Assembly: GCF_020520425.1 (NCBI RefSeq)
Contig: NC_079492.1
Span: forward strand, 102,459,157 to 102,523,156
Source: Spinacia oleracea
Taxonomy: Eukaryota; Streptophyta; Magnoliopsida; Caryophyllales; Amaranthaceae
DNA length: 64,000 nt
Direction of reading: 5' to 3'
A model generated the notes under the pieces. That model was not told the origin of the DNA. It worked only from the letters and a program-made list of their open reading frames with translations, and did not search any database. Every line of letters begins with the position of its first letter. Position 1 is the first letter of the stretch. This document shows positions 23,249 to 34,879 of this stretch, piece after piece. Position numbers and translations under genes: made by a program.

Positions 23249-24421
23249 AAGGGACGAAATCAATGTAGGGATGACAAATGTTGATTCGCCTCTCTTTTAC
23301 ATATAAAAAAATTATGACAAATTAGAAAATCAATCATAGTATGAATAAGAGTGTACAATTTTTTTTTTACTATAGTACACATAATATTTTAACAACTACA
23401 TTAGATCATTATAACCCCTATTGGTTGTACTATTTTATACGTGGTATATTTAGGGAAGAGTTTTCAATGGCTATAATAAAATGGTAGCCACTATAAGATT
23501 GTTTGACCATAATCTTTGACAAAAAAATGTAAAAGAAAAAAAGAAATGTGTAAGGATTCTATAGAGACCGTGGTTTAAAATTTTATTAAATGAGTTGTTT
23601 TGAAATAGCGTTCTCTATGAATCCTTACAGAAAAAGGTGAAGAATTAAGTTTAATTCACGTAAAACGATTATGAAACGAAAGAGATATCCTAATTTTAAA
23701 ATGAGAAAATCATAAAGTGGTATTAATTCTAAAACAAAAATATTATTTAAGGAAGTAAATTACAATAAAATTTTCATAAAGATAATTAATAGAGTATAAA
23801 AGTGGTGTATTTTTAAGATAGTAAATACCAAAAAAATATCCTTATTTTAATCTATTTAGATTGAGTATGATTTTACTACATTTTGAGATTTTCTTAAAAT
23901 TAAAATGATTCCGTAAAATCGTAGCTAATATGTCAAAATCATATCCAAAGTTTTTTTTTAAAATAAAGAGATAAAATACTTCAAAATCTCCCTGTTTATC
24001 AAAAATAATTTCTAATTAGGATTAAATATTGTTAATTTACTAAATTTGAATTTTAACTAGGATAAAAAATTGTTAGTTTATTAAATCCAAATTTAATTTG
24101 GGATTTCTCAATAGCAAATGTATTAAATATGAATTTAATTTGTGATATCTCAATTGGTTGTATTTCATCGTTCGATGAAGTATTGAATCTTCGTCAGCAA
24201 CAACAATGTTGCCGAAAATAACCACCAAAAGTTCGTCATCAACAACCATGTTGCCGAAAATCACCATCGAACATTTCGATTAAACCCGCTGAAAACTTCG
24301 CCATGAACAACAATATCGCTCGAAACTTTTGGAAGAGGAAGAACAAAAAGTTTTTTCTCTCCTGTCAAAAAAGGAGAAAATATGTTTTCTCTCTCTTGTC
24401 GAAAAAAACAACCAAAATTAG
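23249..24421. other. AT-rich spacer
   Basis: No gene is supported. Two roughly 45-base direct copies containing GTTGCCGAAAAT lie near 24195-24270. Otherwise there are no clear borders. Confidence -1.
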
Positions 24422-24813
24422 TATTCCCTCCGTTTCTTTTTTTGTTACGTTTGGACTTTTGCACGTTCATTAACGTATAATAAAGATTCTTTTAGCTTTT
24501 ATTTTTTATTAAAAAAATAAACCCAAGCAAAACCTCAATCCACTAATCATTACAACAACCAATAAAATTGTTTTATTTATCAAAAATGAACCAATAATGG
24601 AAAATCACACAGATTGCTAACCTAACATACTTGGGAAATTGTAAAGAAATTTAATGAGTTGAAAAAATTGGACCAATTAAAATTAAAAGTTGGCACAAAA
24701 AATAACAGTATACAGAGTAATAAGTTTATAAAAGGAAAGATTCTCCCACATAACACACATTGTGAAACATCCTAAAAGGAATACGTAACAAAAAAAAAAG
24801 AAACGGAGGGAGT
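24422..24813. mobile_element. Stowaway-like MITE (TTCCCTCCGTTTC termini)
   Basis: The ends ATTCCCTCCGTTTCTTTTTT and CGGAGGGAGTA are inverted copies extending to about TTGTTACGT, with TA at both borders. It is about 390 bp with no ORF. Confidence -1.
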
Positions 24814-24861
24814 AATTAATTATGTTTATGGGAAGTTGTAAAAATTTTGAAATTCAAATCT

Positions 24862-25829
24862 TTGTTATATATTAAAAGACGTCTATAAGAACCTCTAGGG
24901 GTAGTTGACTGTGGTGGATTTGGAGATGGCGGAATTGCACTGTATTTGGGAGGGCCAACGAAATACCACTGGATGCAGGACCTTTTTTAAGGGGTAGAGT
25001 GGAGGAAAATTGGAGATGCTTCAATGACAGTGCATCAGCCAGACGAAGAACCTCTAGAATCTTAGTACGATTGGACTGCACCCCCCCCCCCCCCAAAATT
25101 GGTGCACACTAAATACTGATGGAGCATCAAGAGGTTCACCAGGTCTGGCTGGTGGAGGTGGAGTAATTAGACTCCAGTGGCACGTTTCTAAGGGCTTTCA
25201 CAGCCAACTTTGGTATATGTTCACCCTACAAAGCAGAACTTAAAGCTGTTATGCAAGGACTAGAAATGGCAAAGGAGATGGGAATTCAGAAGCTAATAGT
25301 GCAGATAGACAGTGAAGACTGTGTTCAAGTGCTCAAAAGTAGTGAGTTAGGTGGTGGGGATTACTTTCATATTATTAATCATTGTCGTTTTTAACTTAAT
25401 TTATGTAGCTGGGAAGTACAAGTTGTTCACTGCTATAGAGAGGGGAATAAGGTGGCCGATAAGTTAGCTAACTTAGGAGTCGACCAACAAGATAGTTTGT
25501 TGTTTTTCACTAGCCCAATAGGGGATATTATTAACCTCCTTCACGAGGACCATGTAGGTGTTACTACACCACGTTTAATTTCGTAATTTTAATTAAAGTC
25601 GGGGCCTATCCCCTCATTTGCACCCAAAAAAAAAAAGACGTCTATAAGAAAGTATACGTGACATGTAGCGCTCTGCTTATGGGTCGTTCGCTCCATATAA
25701 TCTTCATACAGTAAAGCTTTTACCACTAAGCTATTACATATTTTATATTATCATTGCAAAAAAAAAAAAAAGTAAATGTGAATGTTATTAATGTAGTAAC
25801 CCGGGGCATCGTCCGAGACCAAAAACTAG
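24862..25829 (+). mobile_element. Non-autonomous Helitron interrupted by a LINE
   Basis: The 5' part TATATATTAAAAGACGTC and the 3' part ACCCGGGGCATCGTCCGAG followed by AAAAACTAG before T are the typical 5' and 3' ends of short plant Helitrons. Removing the LINE at 24892-25632 leaves a compact element of about 230 bp. Confidence -1.
24892..25632 (+). mobile_element. 5'-truncated LINE with RNase H domain
   Basis: It encodes an RNase H remnant: WCTLNTDGASRGSPG, then AELKAVMQGLEMAKEMGIQK, IDSEDCVQVLKSSE, CYREGNKVADKLANLG. It ends in a poly(A) run. AAAAGACGTCTATAAGAA is found on both sides (24874-24891 and 25633-25650), an 18-bp target duplication. It is broken by a 15-C run near 25080 and frame changes. 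Endonuclease and reverse transcriptase are missing. Confidence -1.
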
Positions 25830-26392
25830 TTTAAAATTAAAAAAAAGACATCTAATTTTTTTTAGAGGAAGTTGAAAGAATGGCAATGTAGTATCATCCG
25901 TCAAAATGGCCAGCTTAGGAAAAAGTCATTACAATGGAGTCAAAAATCAAAATTCATTAGTTCATCAGAAGAAACTCAAGTATAAACCATCATGTATAAC
26001 ACCATCCCGTTAGTATTACAGTGTTGATCACCTGAAATTTGTAGGTGCAGCCGTGCAGGTGAACTTCTCATAAAGTCCAGAATTTCCATCCTTGGAGGAC
26101 AATTCACCTCAAGCTCGTACCATACTTAAGGTTTACCTATTCGACATTAAAGTTTTGCAACTTATATAAAAATAAAAATAAAAATAAAATTGAAAAACGC
26201 GCAGTATTTAAGGAACACTTGAACAAAAGCATCTACAAACAATATCCAGAATTTATTTGATTCCCAAATGTTTGATCTGCTTGTGACTCCTTATTTACAC
26301 ATATCAGTAACAGAACTGCAGTTATAAGTTCGCATCTATAAACGAAAGAATAGTCTCTCGAGTGCAAGAGCAAATTAAAAATGGTATTAGTA
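25830..26392. other. Flank and probable 3' UTR of the thioesterase gene
   Basis: No separate gene is visible. The part next to 26392 should contain the 3' UTR of the minus-strand thioesterase. Confidence -1.
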
Positions 26393-28953
26393 TCAGATTT
26401 TACTCTTAAGTCTGCTAAACAATGAGTGTCGTCCTTGAGCAACAATTTCTCCAGAATCCTTCTTCTTGATGACAACAGAAGTTCCAGAAACAGCTCCAAT
26501 TTTCCCTAGTAGTCTTGACGTAACCTCCAATTCATCCTGCCAATATATAGACCAAAGTTGTTTAAAAGTGCATAACTTAAAAGATAAAGATACTTGGTTA
26601 AGATATAGCGACTAATCACCTAAACAATGAGAACTCAATGAACATATACATCCTAACTTCAGAAACAAGCTTCAGGTTACTAATGTGGACTAGAACTTGA
26701 TTTCAGGGTCTTATAGAACTCACTCTATCCTTTTCAGGTTCATAAAATCATTCTTAAATTCATCAACAAGTCACTATCAAATGAAGTATGCATATCATGT
26801 ACTGTAGAATAATGCTTGTTACTTACATCAAGCTTTGCATTTGACAAATATGAGATGGACATGTCAACAGACACATTCATTGGCTGTCCAATTCTGTAAA
26901 TCAGTGCATTACCAACTATGTCGACGAGATTGGCGATTGCACCACCAGCCAGATTTCCTGTTCGATCCTGCAACAGGTTGTTTATATAAACTGAATAAGA
27001 ATTGACTTGTCATACATCTCAAGAAAGGATATCTAAGCATGAACATGAAAGATTAAAAAACATAACTCCACTACAAGATAAGCTTAATTCTGTGTATGTC
27101 ATGCAAAATAAGTGCCCTTTAAGGCTCTAATTAACCTCTTAAAAGTTACATTTGAAAATGGATACCAAATATCTTAGGAAAATTTGCAAAATACAAACCC
27201 ATAAGCTTGTCCCTTTACGCGTTACCACCTCAACTTTCATCTTTGTTAATTACAACCCAAAACTTAATCCCACGCTTTAATTTACAAACCCATGTCAGAT
27301 TCTGGGTAGCGATGTCAGAAAGTGATGTCATAATTATAATTTCCTCCCAATCGGAGATTGAGTTGTAATTTAAAGTGTGGGATTAAGTTTTAGGTTGTAA
27401 TTAACAAAAGTAAAAGTTTGAGTTGTAACCCGTAAAGAGGGAAGTTTATGGGGTTGTATTTGACAAATTTCCAATGTCTTAGGTAGCAGAGTATCAAATT
27501 AGACATTGTATTGATCATAAAGAAAAGGTTTTGTGTCATTGTAATCACAGATGTCCACAAATATTTGACCATATGGTTCTCATTTTTTTGCATTTTGCTG
27601 TGCAACAACCTATAACAAGCAATAGTATCATGTACTGAAAAGAGCAAAGAATACCTAATCCACACGATCAAACATATATACTGCATTCTTCGTATACTAA
27701 TTCTTAGCAGATGGCCTGATGCAGCCAATCGCAGCCTTCATGCTCATCCTATAGCCTCAAAACATCATACTTAAAATGAACCATTCTACTTCAAAATATG
27801 ATTGCTTTATAAAAATGTACTCCATTTGTCTCAAAATAATTACTTTTAACAAACTTTGTTACGCAATTAAATAATGACTCTCAAGTCTCACCTTATAGAT
27901 CAGTGCATCGTTATATATTCTTACAAGTAACAACTAACAAGTCAAAGCAAAAATTAAAACGTGGCCTAATATGGAGTATTTTTAAATAGAGATGGTATAT
28001 TCTAATTTCATACTTCAACCTGAGCTGAAGCAGCCACTTGTAGAACTCTTTCATTCTGGATAATATTCAAAGTATTACAAAGTTTCAAGTAGTACATACC
28101 ACTCTCATGATCATCAAAATATACACATACCACCACCATCATAGCTGAACAAAAACAGTAACGGACTTAAAATATATTTCTTTGGCTCCAAAGGATTAGA
28201 CATCATATATCACTATCAGAATATATCACTATATCAGTATCATCACAAAATCAGAATCCGCTGTGGGCAAATCACAAGAGGTCCAAACGTATCCCAACTT
28301 CATCCGTATGCGTCACACAAAGACCCACATTTCCTTAACCAATATATGCACTAGAAAATCATAAACCACTAATTGAGCATTTATTCAAACCCCAAATTCT
28401 AAGCAAATTTCAACAGAGTTCCAATACAACCACAAACTCAAGCTTAAGGATTACGGATAGAGCTAAGAAATCATTTCCCCATCTCATTTCGACACCAATA
28501 GGAAAAAAAAACACCTTTCTATTTGATTACGGAGTATAAAAATTCCCAATAGTATAATTTCTGGGTTAATTTTAAGCACAAATTGACACCCTTTCTTTTG
28601 ATTATTATAAATTCCAATAATTTAATTTCACAGCTGCCTCAAAATTACGATAGAATCATAAGCATAATTAGGTCAAAAATTATACAGGAAGCAATCAAAT
28701 AAATCACTGTAATTCCGTAAAATAAGAAAAGGGAGTGAAATGAGTTTAGAAAGAATCTTACAATGAGGCGAGGAGGGACCTTGAAGGTGCAGAAGATCAG
28801 ACCTGGTTCGACTCGGTCAACTTGGATGCCTCTGAGGGCAAAATCCTCGTAGAAACTAGGTCCTATTTGGGGCTCGTGCGGCTTAACAACGAGTCGCGAA
28901 ACGCTCCCAAACTCGTCGTCGCTCAACTGTAGAACCTGTTTTGCTCCCTCCAT
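26393..28953 (-). CDS. Hotdog-fold thioesterase (acyl-CoA thioesterase 13-like), complete
   Basis: Predicted 158-residue protein from three exons: 28762-28953 (64 codons), 26827-26967 (47 codons) and 26393-26536 (47 codons plus TGA). All splice sites are GT-AG and phase 0. The 4HBT/PaaI-type hotdog core is recognisable from FCTFKVPPRLI, DRTGNLAGGAIANLVDIVG (the HGGxxxxLxD-type helix, with A in place of H), VSVDMSISYL and GAVSGTSVVIKKKDSGEIVA. These enzymes hydrolyse acyl-CoA thioesters, and plant homologues of about 155 residues are common. No transit peptide is evident. The missing His of the HGG motif is usual in the plant subgroup as I recall it. The first intron is 1.8 kb and holds a MULE-type MITE. 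Transposons begin only about 120 bp upstream of the start codon. Confidence -1.
27179..27474. mobile_element. MULE-type MITE in thioesterase intron 1
   Basis: The inverted arms of about 130 bp start AAAATTTGCAAAATACAAAC on the left and GGAAATTTGTCAAATACAAC on the right (reversed), with CCCATAAACTT and TTACAACTCAAACTTT modules. The flanks TATCTTAGG (27170-27178) and TGTCTTAGG (27475-27483) form a 9-bp target duplication with one mismatch. Confidence -1.
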
Positions 28954-29469
28954 AATACTCTGAGCCTTAGGACTTGTTTTGCATTTGTCGTAGGTTGGTA
29001 TGACGGTTTGACTTCTTATATTATTAAAAATAATTTTGCCTAGAGTGACTATTGGATACGAAGTATTATAAAAGTGGAGCGCTAAACCCCGCCGCATTAT
29101 TACTCACCCGCCCTATATAGTTACTAAAATACCCTTGATTATATTAGCTTTCTCTCTACCCCATTTTACCCCCACCTCACTCTTAATCTCTCCATCAAAC
29201 TTGTTAATAAATTTAGTTAATGTATTTTTAAAATTTAATGAATTTGGTTCATAAATTTAATAAAAATCCAAAAATTAAAAACAATAATTTAAAGAAATTT
29301 AGACTTCTTTGTTTTGAGCTTGGTCCATGGTAGAGGCTTCTGCGTTTTAAGCTGCGTCCACGGGAAAAGCTTAAAGTGCAGAAGTCTCAACCATGGACCA
29401 AGCTCAAAATGAAGAAGTCCACGTGTTCAAACAAAATAATCGAATTTTAATTAATGATAATAATAAATA

Positions 29470-31045
29470 GGGAAATTCTCTATGGTAACATTATACTTTT
29501 GTACATTCTCTGCGGTAGCAAAATTTTTAAAACTTTCTCTAAAATAGCATTAAGAATATATAATCTCTCTAACATAGCATTATTTTAATGATTTCAACCT
29601 AATTAACTAAAATAATGACCATGGTTAAATATCAAGAAAATTACTAAATCACCCTCTTTAGCCCATCTCCTCAATTCTAAGGCTTTAGCCTGTAATTACA
29701 GTGTACAATGCTGAAATTTTAATGATACATGAGTCTTGACTGTCTGCTACACGACGATAGAGTGTGCAATAACCCCCTTGGTGGCTTTGTTGCTGGGATA
29801 TTCATGAAAAACAAATGAAAACAATGATATCTAGCTAGAATTTCTCTTTCCAAGAACTGATTGAATATGGTGCACAACCTGCTATGTTTACTCCATAGTG
29901 TGCAGAATCATTGCTGACATATTCATGGAAAATTGTCATTCACCCAAATCTAGCAGTAATCATTCAACTAATTTGATTCGCAAGTCTTTGTTTACTTCAT
30001 GAGTAATAAACCGATCAACAATAAGTTCCTGCAAACAACCTAAAAGTCACCCAATTGAATCGATTTAACGAACAATGTTAGCCCTCCATCAGTCTCTCTG
30101 CTTTTCTGTGTGTGTGTCCACCATATTTCTTGATTATAATCTTCAAAGTTTTGAGCTTTTCGGCGTTTCTGGCATTACACACAGCTATAATCAACAAAAA
30201 TGCAAGCTGCTCTCGTCATCCCAAATGTGGGTTCAAATTTCGCTGCTCCCTGCATTTCAAGACGAGTATCTTCAAGTGTTCAATGCCAACGCCGTTTGAA
30301 ATGTGTCTCTGCACTCACAACCCCGGCAGAATCACCTGCATTGGTTACATCAAAATCCACAGAGGGAAAGCTCAACAAGCATAACTCTAACAAACAAACA
30401 AAGAATTGATCAACTTAAAGTAGCAGAACTTAGGTCGACAAAATTGGGCGAACGAAAATGATAATCTATACAGAAAATGAATCAATCAACTATTTTCTAT
30501 GAAATTGAGCTTTAACAAACACGATTTAACTTCAGCCGATGCATCTTTAAGGTTTAATTTTTCCGTAAGAATCAATTACGAGTTTCAGTTTTTGACCAAA
30601 ATTTGAGACGAAATGTTGAGGTGGACAAAGTATATCATCTCACATAAGAACACTCAACAATGTAGAAGAAGGGGATGGAAGGGATGAGAGGAAAATATAT
30701 GATCTCCAGCCACTATAATCAACCAACAACCCCTCATTTGAAGAACATGATTTTTTATGTTAACAGACGAAGATGCTTTAATCTAATCAAACAAGGGGCT
30801 GTTGGTTTTTTCTTCAGAATTTTTGCTGGGAATACTTGAGATTAGTAAAAAGAGGGTGATTTAGTAATTTTCTTGATATTTAACCATATATGGTCATTAT
30901 TATTTTAGTTAATTAGGTTGAAATTATTAAAATAATGCTATTTTAGAGAGATTATATATTATTAATGCTATTTAAGAGAAAGTGTTAAATTTTGTGCTAC
31001 CATAGAGAATTTACAAAAGTATAATGCTACCATAGAGAATTTCCC
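29470..31045. mobile_element. Pack-MULE candidate with exact 9-bp target duplication
   Basis: Inverted arms of about 200-230 bp begin GGGAAATTCTCTATGGTA on both sides. TAATAAATA flanks it exactly at 29461-29469 and 31046-31054. The unique interior (about 29690-30800) has balanced base composition, unlike the arms, and includes an open frame that resembles the start of a plastid protein. No transposase is encoded. Confidence -1.
30200..30409 (+). pseudogene. Captured transit-peptide-like exon inside the Pack-MULE
   Basis: An open frame of 69 codons starts MQAALVIPNVGSNFAAP and continues Ser/Arg-rich with almost no acidic residues for about 40 residues, including RRLKCVSAL where a stromal processing site would be expected. 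This is the composition of a chloroplast transit peptide. A pyrimidine-rich leader precedes the ATG. The frame closes soon after TEGKLNKH, where a donor exon may have ended. The source gene is not recognised. Confidence -1.
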
Positions 31046-31164
31046 TAATAAATATCAATCTGGTTAATAATAAATAATAATAATAACAATAATAGAAATT
31101 AATTTAATTCCCTCAATAATAAAAATCTAATTAATATTTTTTTGAAAAAAATGGAACTTCACAT

Positions 31165-31495
31165 AGGCTTTTTCAGTTTGAGCTTGCACCATGGTGAAAG
31201 CTTAAACAGAAGAAGTCTCCACTATGGTTGAAGCTCAAACAGAAGAAGTCTCCACCATGGTTGAAACTCAAACATAAGAAGTCTCCACCATGTGGAAGCT
31301 CAAATTGTAGAAGCCTCCATGTTAAAAAGTTTGTTCTTTTGTATAACAAAACTTACGAAGACTTCCACGATTTGAGCTTCTACCATGTTTGAGACTTCTG
31401 CTGTTTGAGCTCATACCATGGTAGGAGCTCAAACAAAAGAAGTCTCTACCACGGTATAAGCTCATACTGTGGAAGTCTCCATGTTACAAAAAAAA
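31165..31495. repeat. 33-bp CCATGG-containing repeats, direct and inverted
   Basis: Four direct copies of a roughly 33-base unit (AGAAGTCTCCACCATGGTTG plus AAGCTCAAACA) are followed by inverted copies near 31360-31420. The same units occur at 29305-29430 on the other side of the nested element, so they belong to the outer MULE. Confidence -1.
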
Positions 31496-31832
31496 ATTGT
31501 CAATTTTTATTTGTGATTTTAATTAGTGTTTTGTAATTTAATGTTGAATTCGGAAAAATGTGGAGTAATAATTATTTATTTGATTAGTTAATTATATGTT
31601 AATGAAAATGGGGTACAAAGTGTAAAAAATGGAAATTTTTTAAAAAGGGTAGTTGAGTCATTTAATAGGGCGGTAATATAGAGAAGTGAGTAATACTAGG
31701 GCGGGGTTTAGTAAGCCCCTTATAAAATGATATTTTATAGCAAAAAATTGAGTTAAGTTAAAGGTTGGGGTTCAATCTTTTGGGGTTTTCACCTTTTAGG
31801 ACCCCAATTTTTTTTCAAAAGGTCTTGCGCGC

Positions 31833-32128
31833 ACAAGGTGTACAATAACTTTATCGTACACCAAAATAACTTTTACCTAGTTTTTTGTAACTTTTACTAT
31901 GTTTTGGTTAACTTTTATATTATGAAATTTGTTTTGATAGATTAACATTTTAAAAGGTTAAATGATTAATTTTTATACATTATTAATGATTTTGAATAAT
32001 TTTTTTTATTAAAATGAAAAAAGTTTATCATGAAAAAATAGGTAACTTTTACATATATAAGGGTAACTTTAATGTATTTTGAGTCAACTTTTACTTTGGT
32101 GTACAATATTTATTGTATACCCCTTGTA
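31833..32128. mobile_element. Intact GTACAATAA-type MITE
   Basis: The terminal inverted repeats (ACAAGGTGTACAATAA on the left, ACAAGGGGTATACAATAA reversed on the right) are each partly palindromic. The interior has AACTTTTAC on both sides. At about 296 bp it is the only unbroken copy of the family in the window. Confidence -1.
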
Positions 32129-32970
32129 AATAAGAATTTGTGATTTTTTTTATCACCTTTTGGGTTTTATTTTCATTTTCCAGCAAGTTAACCATAGTTT
32201 AACTCACCGTTAACCATACTATAACTCAATAATAAATTAAGCCAAATGTTAGGGTCCAACCTTTTGATTTTTTCACCTTTCAGGACCCGATTTTTTTTTC
32301 AGCTTTTGGGACCTCATACCCATTTTTGGCATACAAACGTTATTTACAAAAAAAAAAAAAAATTAGCACTTCACTTAATAATTATATTACTATTATGTAA
32401 TAATAATTATATTATTATTATGTAATAATAATAATTATATTATTTAATTAATAAAAAAAAAATCATCTTTCCCAAACCCCTTCATACAATTAAAACTACA
32501 TAGTACTTTTCTCCAAACGTCATAAATAATCTTTTCTCATTTACAAGACCTTTAATAGTTGAAACTTAATTTACGTAACCAATAACAACTGATTTGAATA
32601 TGTTATAGAAAATTTAAGGTCATAAATTTTAATTTGAAAGTTGCTAATTAATTTTGATCGAGTTAAGCATAAATCAGTTTAGTACCTCATCAATAATCCA
32701 ATTGTCTTTATTCTCATAAAACAATCAAGAACTAGTACGATATATTAACTTGTGATCAAAACCGGAATTCGTTTAAAATCAACCCATTATATATTTTTAA
32801 CGTTTTTTTGTAGACATTATTAATATTTTAAAAACAAACCACAAATAATTTCGAGGATATACCATCAATAGCGGATCATCCTTAGAGCTTGGGTCCCGGG
32901 GCGGAAATACCGTAGTGTATTTTTGTTCCACCGTCCCCTGTAAACTTTGAGTATAATTGAATAAATATTG

Positions 32971-33292
32971 TACTCCCTCCGTTCCTTAATAGTCACACCA
33001 CTTTCTTTTTCGGGTCGTCCCTTAATACTTGCACCGCTTCTATAATTGGAATTTTTTTACCAATATTATATTATTTCTCACACTTACATACTAACCCACC
33101 TACACCCCACTCATTACAAAAAATCATTTAAAAATTCACACCCCCCACTCCCCACCCGTTACCCCCTACACATTTCCCACTTACTATATTAGAAAAATAC
33201 CTCACTATCAACTAACACCCATTTAATTATTAAGTCAATTCAAGTGTCTTAAACTCCCTACCGGTGCGAGTATTAAGGGACGGAGGGAGTAC
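32971..33292. mobile_element. Stowaway-like MITE (TACTCCCTCCGTTCC termini)
   Basis: TACTCCCTCCGTTCCTTAAT and its inverse at the right end, bounded by TA. About 320 bp, non-coding, and lying inside the 2.0-kb long-TIR element. Confidence -1.
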
Positions 33293-33784
33293 TCCACTAT
33301 AGTGCTAAATTCTTCTATTTCCATTGAAAATATAACTGAATATATAAAACATGATCAATTTGTAAATAGTTACTTGCTTCTTTACTCTTTAGATTATCTG
33401 ATGTCCAAATCAATTCATATATGGGCTTTGTGAATTAAGTTACATATTATTTCAATTTGAGCTTATTATATGTTAATATTAGAAACTTTAATAATTGAAT
33501 TGCAATTACATGAAAATATGAATGAGGTCTCAAAAGGTGAAAAAAGAAAGTTCAGGTCCCAAAAGGTGAAAAAACTAAAAGGTTAGTCCTCAAACTTTAG
33601 ATTTACTTTAACATTTTAACCTAAGGACCTAACCTTTTAACCCAATGACCTAATCTTTTAATGTACTCTAGTTAAATTTGACCAGAAAAGGGGAATCAGG
33701 TCCCAAACGGTGAAAAAAAAGTATAGGTCCTAAACGGTGAAAAGTTCAAAAGGTTAGACCCCATCTATTAGCTTAACTCGCCAA

Positions 33785-34240
33785 AAATTTACGAGAAAGA
33801 ACCTTATATCCTTTTTTTCTGTAAAAACACACATTCATTTAATTTTTTTTGCGAAAAACAACCAAAGGAAAGTTTCCAACACCGACTGAGCTTTTCTGGC
33901 CATTGACTTACACGTGAGCAGCACGCGTGGCTTCATTTTACATGTTAACTTGTGAAAACGAAACAACTTCCCTTAAAAACGACACAATATATCAAAATTG
34001 AACACTACCAAAATAAATATCACTTTAACAATGCGTTTTGTTAAAAATGTAGCAAAACGAAGCCACATATGCTTCTCACGTGTAAGTCAATTGCCGGAAG
34101 CTCAATCAATGCCGGAAACTTCCCTTACGTTGTTTTTCGCAAAAAAGATTTACATTAAGGTGTGATTTCACAAAAAAAATTATATAAGGTTCTTTCTCGC
34201 AAAATTTGGTTATAAAAGGTCATTTTTGACAAATTTGCCT
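33785..34240. mobile_element. MULE-like MITE, left terminus truncated
   Basis: The right arm ends TTTTTGACAAATTTGCC and carries GCGAGAAAGAACC modules that match, inverted, ACGAGAAAGAACC at the left. The outermost 30-40 bases of the left terminus are missing here; similar bases occur at 31720-31749, left of the 2.0-kb element. It is related to the element at 18625-19293. Confidence -1.
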
Positions 34241-34276
34241 TGAATTTAACATTGTGTTTGGGAACCAATAAGTTTT

Positions 34277-34597
34277 TAGTCCGTGCAATGCACGAGTTTA
34301 TTTATTAATTAAAAAAAAGTAGTCAAATTTCATGTAACAAACGAGAGAAAGAATGAAAAATCACAATGTAGAAACAACAGTAGAAGACGATAATAGAGTA
34401 TAATATAAATTGCTCAATTGAAGTTGGAATGCTAGCTAATAAAAGTGAATGAATAGACATAGTGGTTTAGTTAAAATGAACCATAACGAGAGAGGAAAAT
34501 GTGTTACATGGTTTTAAAAAATAAAGAAAAAATAAAGAAAAGGGGAGGATGACATGTGGCGTGTAAATCATCCTGTTTTAAAATATTAGTATATACT
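34277..34597 (-). mobile_element. Non-autonomous Helitron
   Basis: On the minus strand it begins TATACTAATATTTTAAAACA with a GCCACATGTCATCC motif. It ends in the hairpin CGTGCATTGCACG followed by GACTAA. The exact last base is uncertain. Confidence -1.
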
Positions 34598-34879
34598 TAA
34601 TATGGAAATGTGAAACAACAAAATTTTGGAAATCTAAAGAAAATGAAATCCACATAAATAAATGAGAACCTTTAATTTTCACTTGTTTGAATTGTAAATA
34701 AGGAAAACTATGGAAAATAGAGGATTACATAGTTTTCAATTGTTTGTTTTGGTTTGATGGAAAATGGAGTAAATTTACTTATCACGTGTAATGATAGTAA
34801 TGTCCTTTTTTAAAATTGTAAATTATTTTCTTATGACAACAACAAGACTTATATGTATATATAAAGCATAACTATATCG

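Larger units (their letters stand above)
29075..31719. mobile_element. Outer MULE, carrying a nested element, next to the thioesterase start
   Basis: The left arm (from TGGAGCGCTAAACCCCGCC) and the inverse of the right arm (GGGGCTTACTAAACCCCGCC) share ATTACTCAC, CGCCCTATAT and ACTACCCTT modules over about 100 bp. The flanks TTATAAAAG and TTATAAAAT give a 9-bp duplication with one mismatch. The inside contains CCATGG-bearing tandem repeats on both sides of the nested element. Confidence -1.
31750..33779. mobile_element. 2.0-kb long-TIR element (GAGTTAAG termini), MULE-like
   Basis: The left end GAGTTAAGTTAAAGGTTGGG and the inverse of the right end GAGTTAAGCTAATAGATGGG continue with CTTTTGGGGTTTTCACC-type modules. 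The flanks GCAAAAAATT and GCCAAAAATT suggest a target duplication with one mismatch. Two MITEs lie inside. No transposase was found. Confidence -1.
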
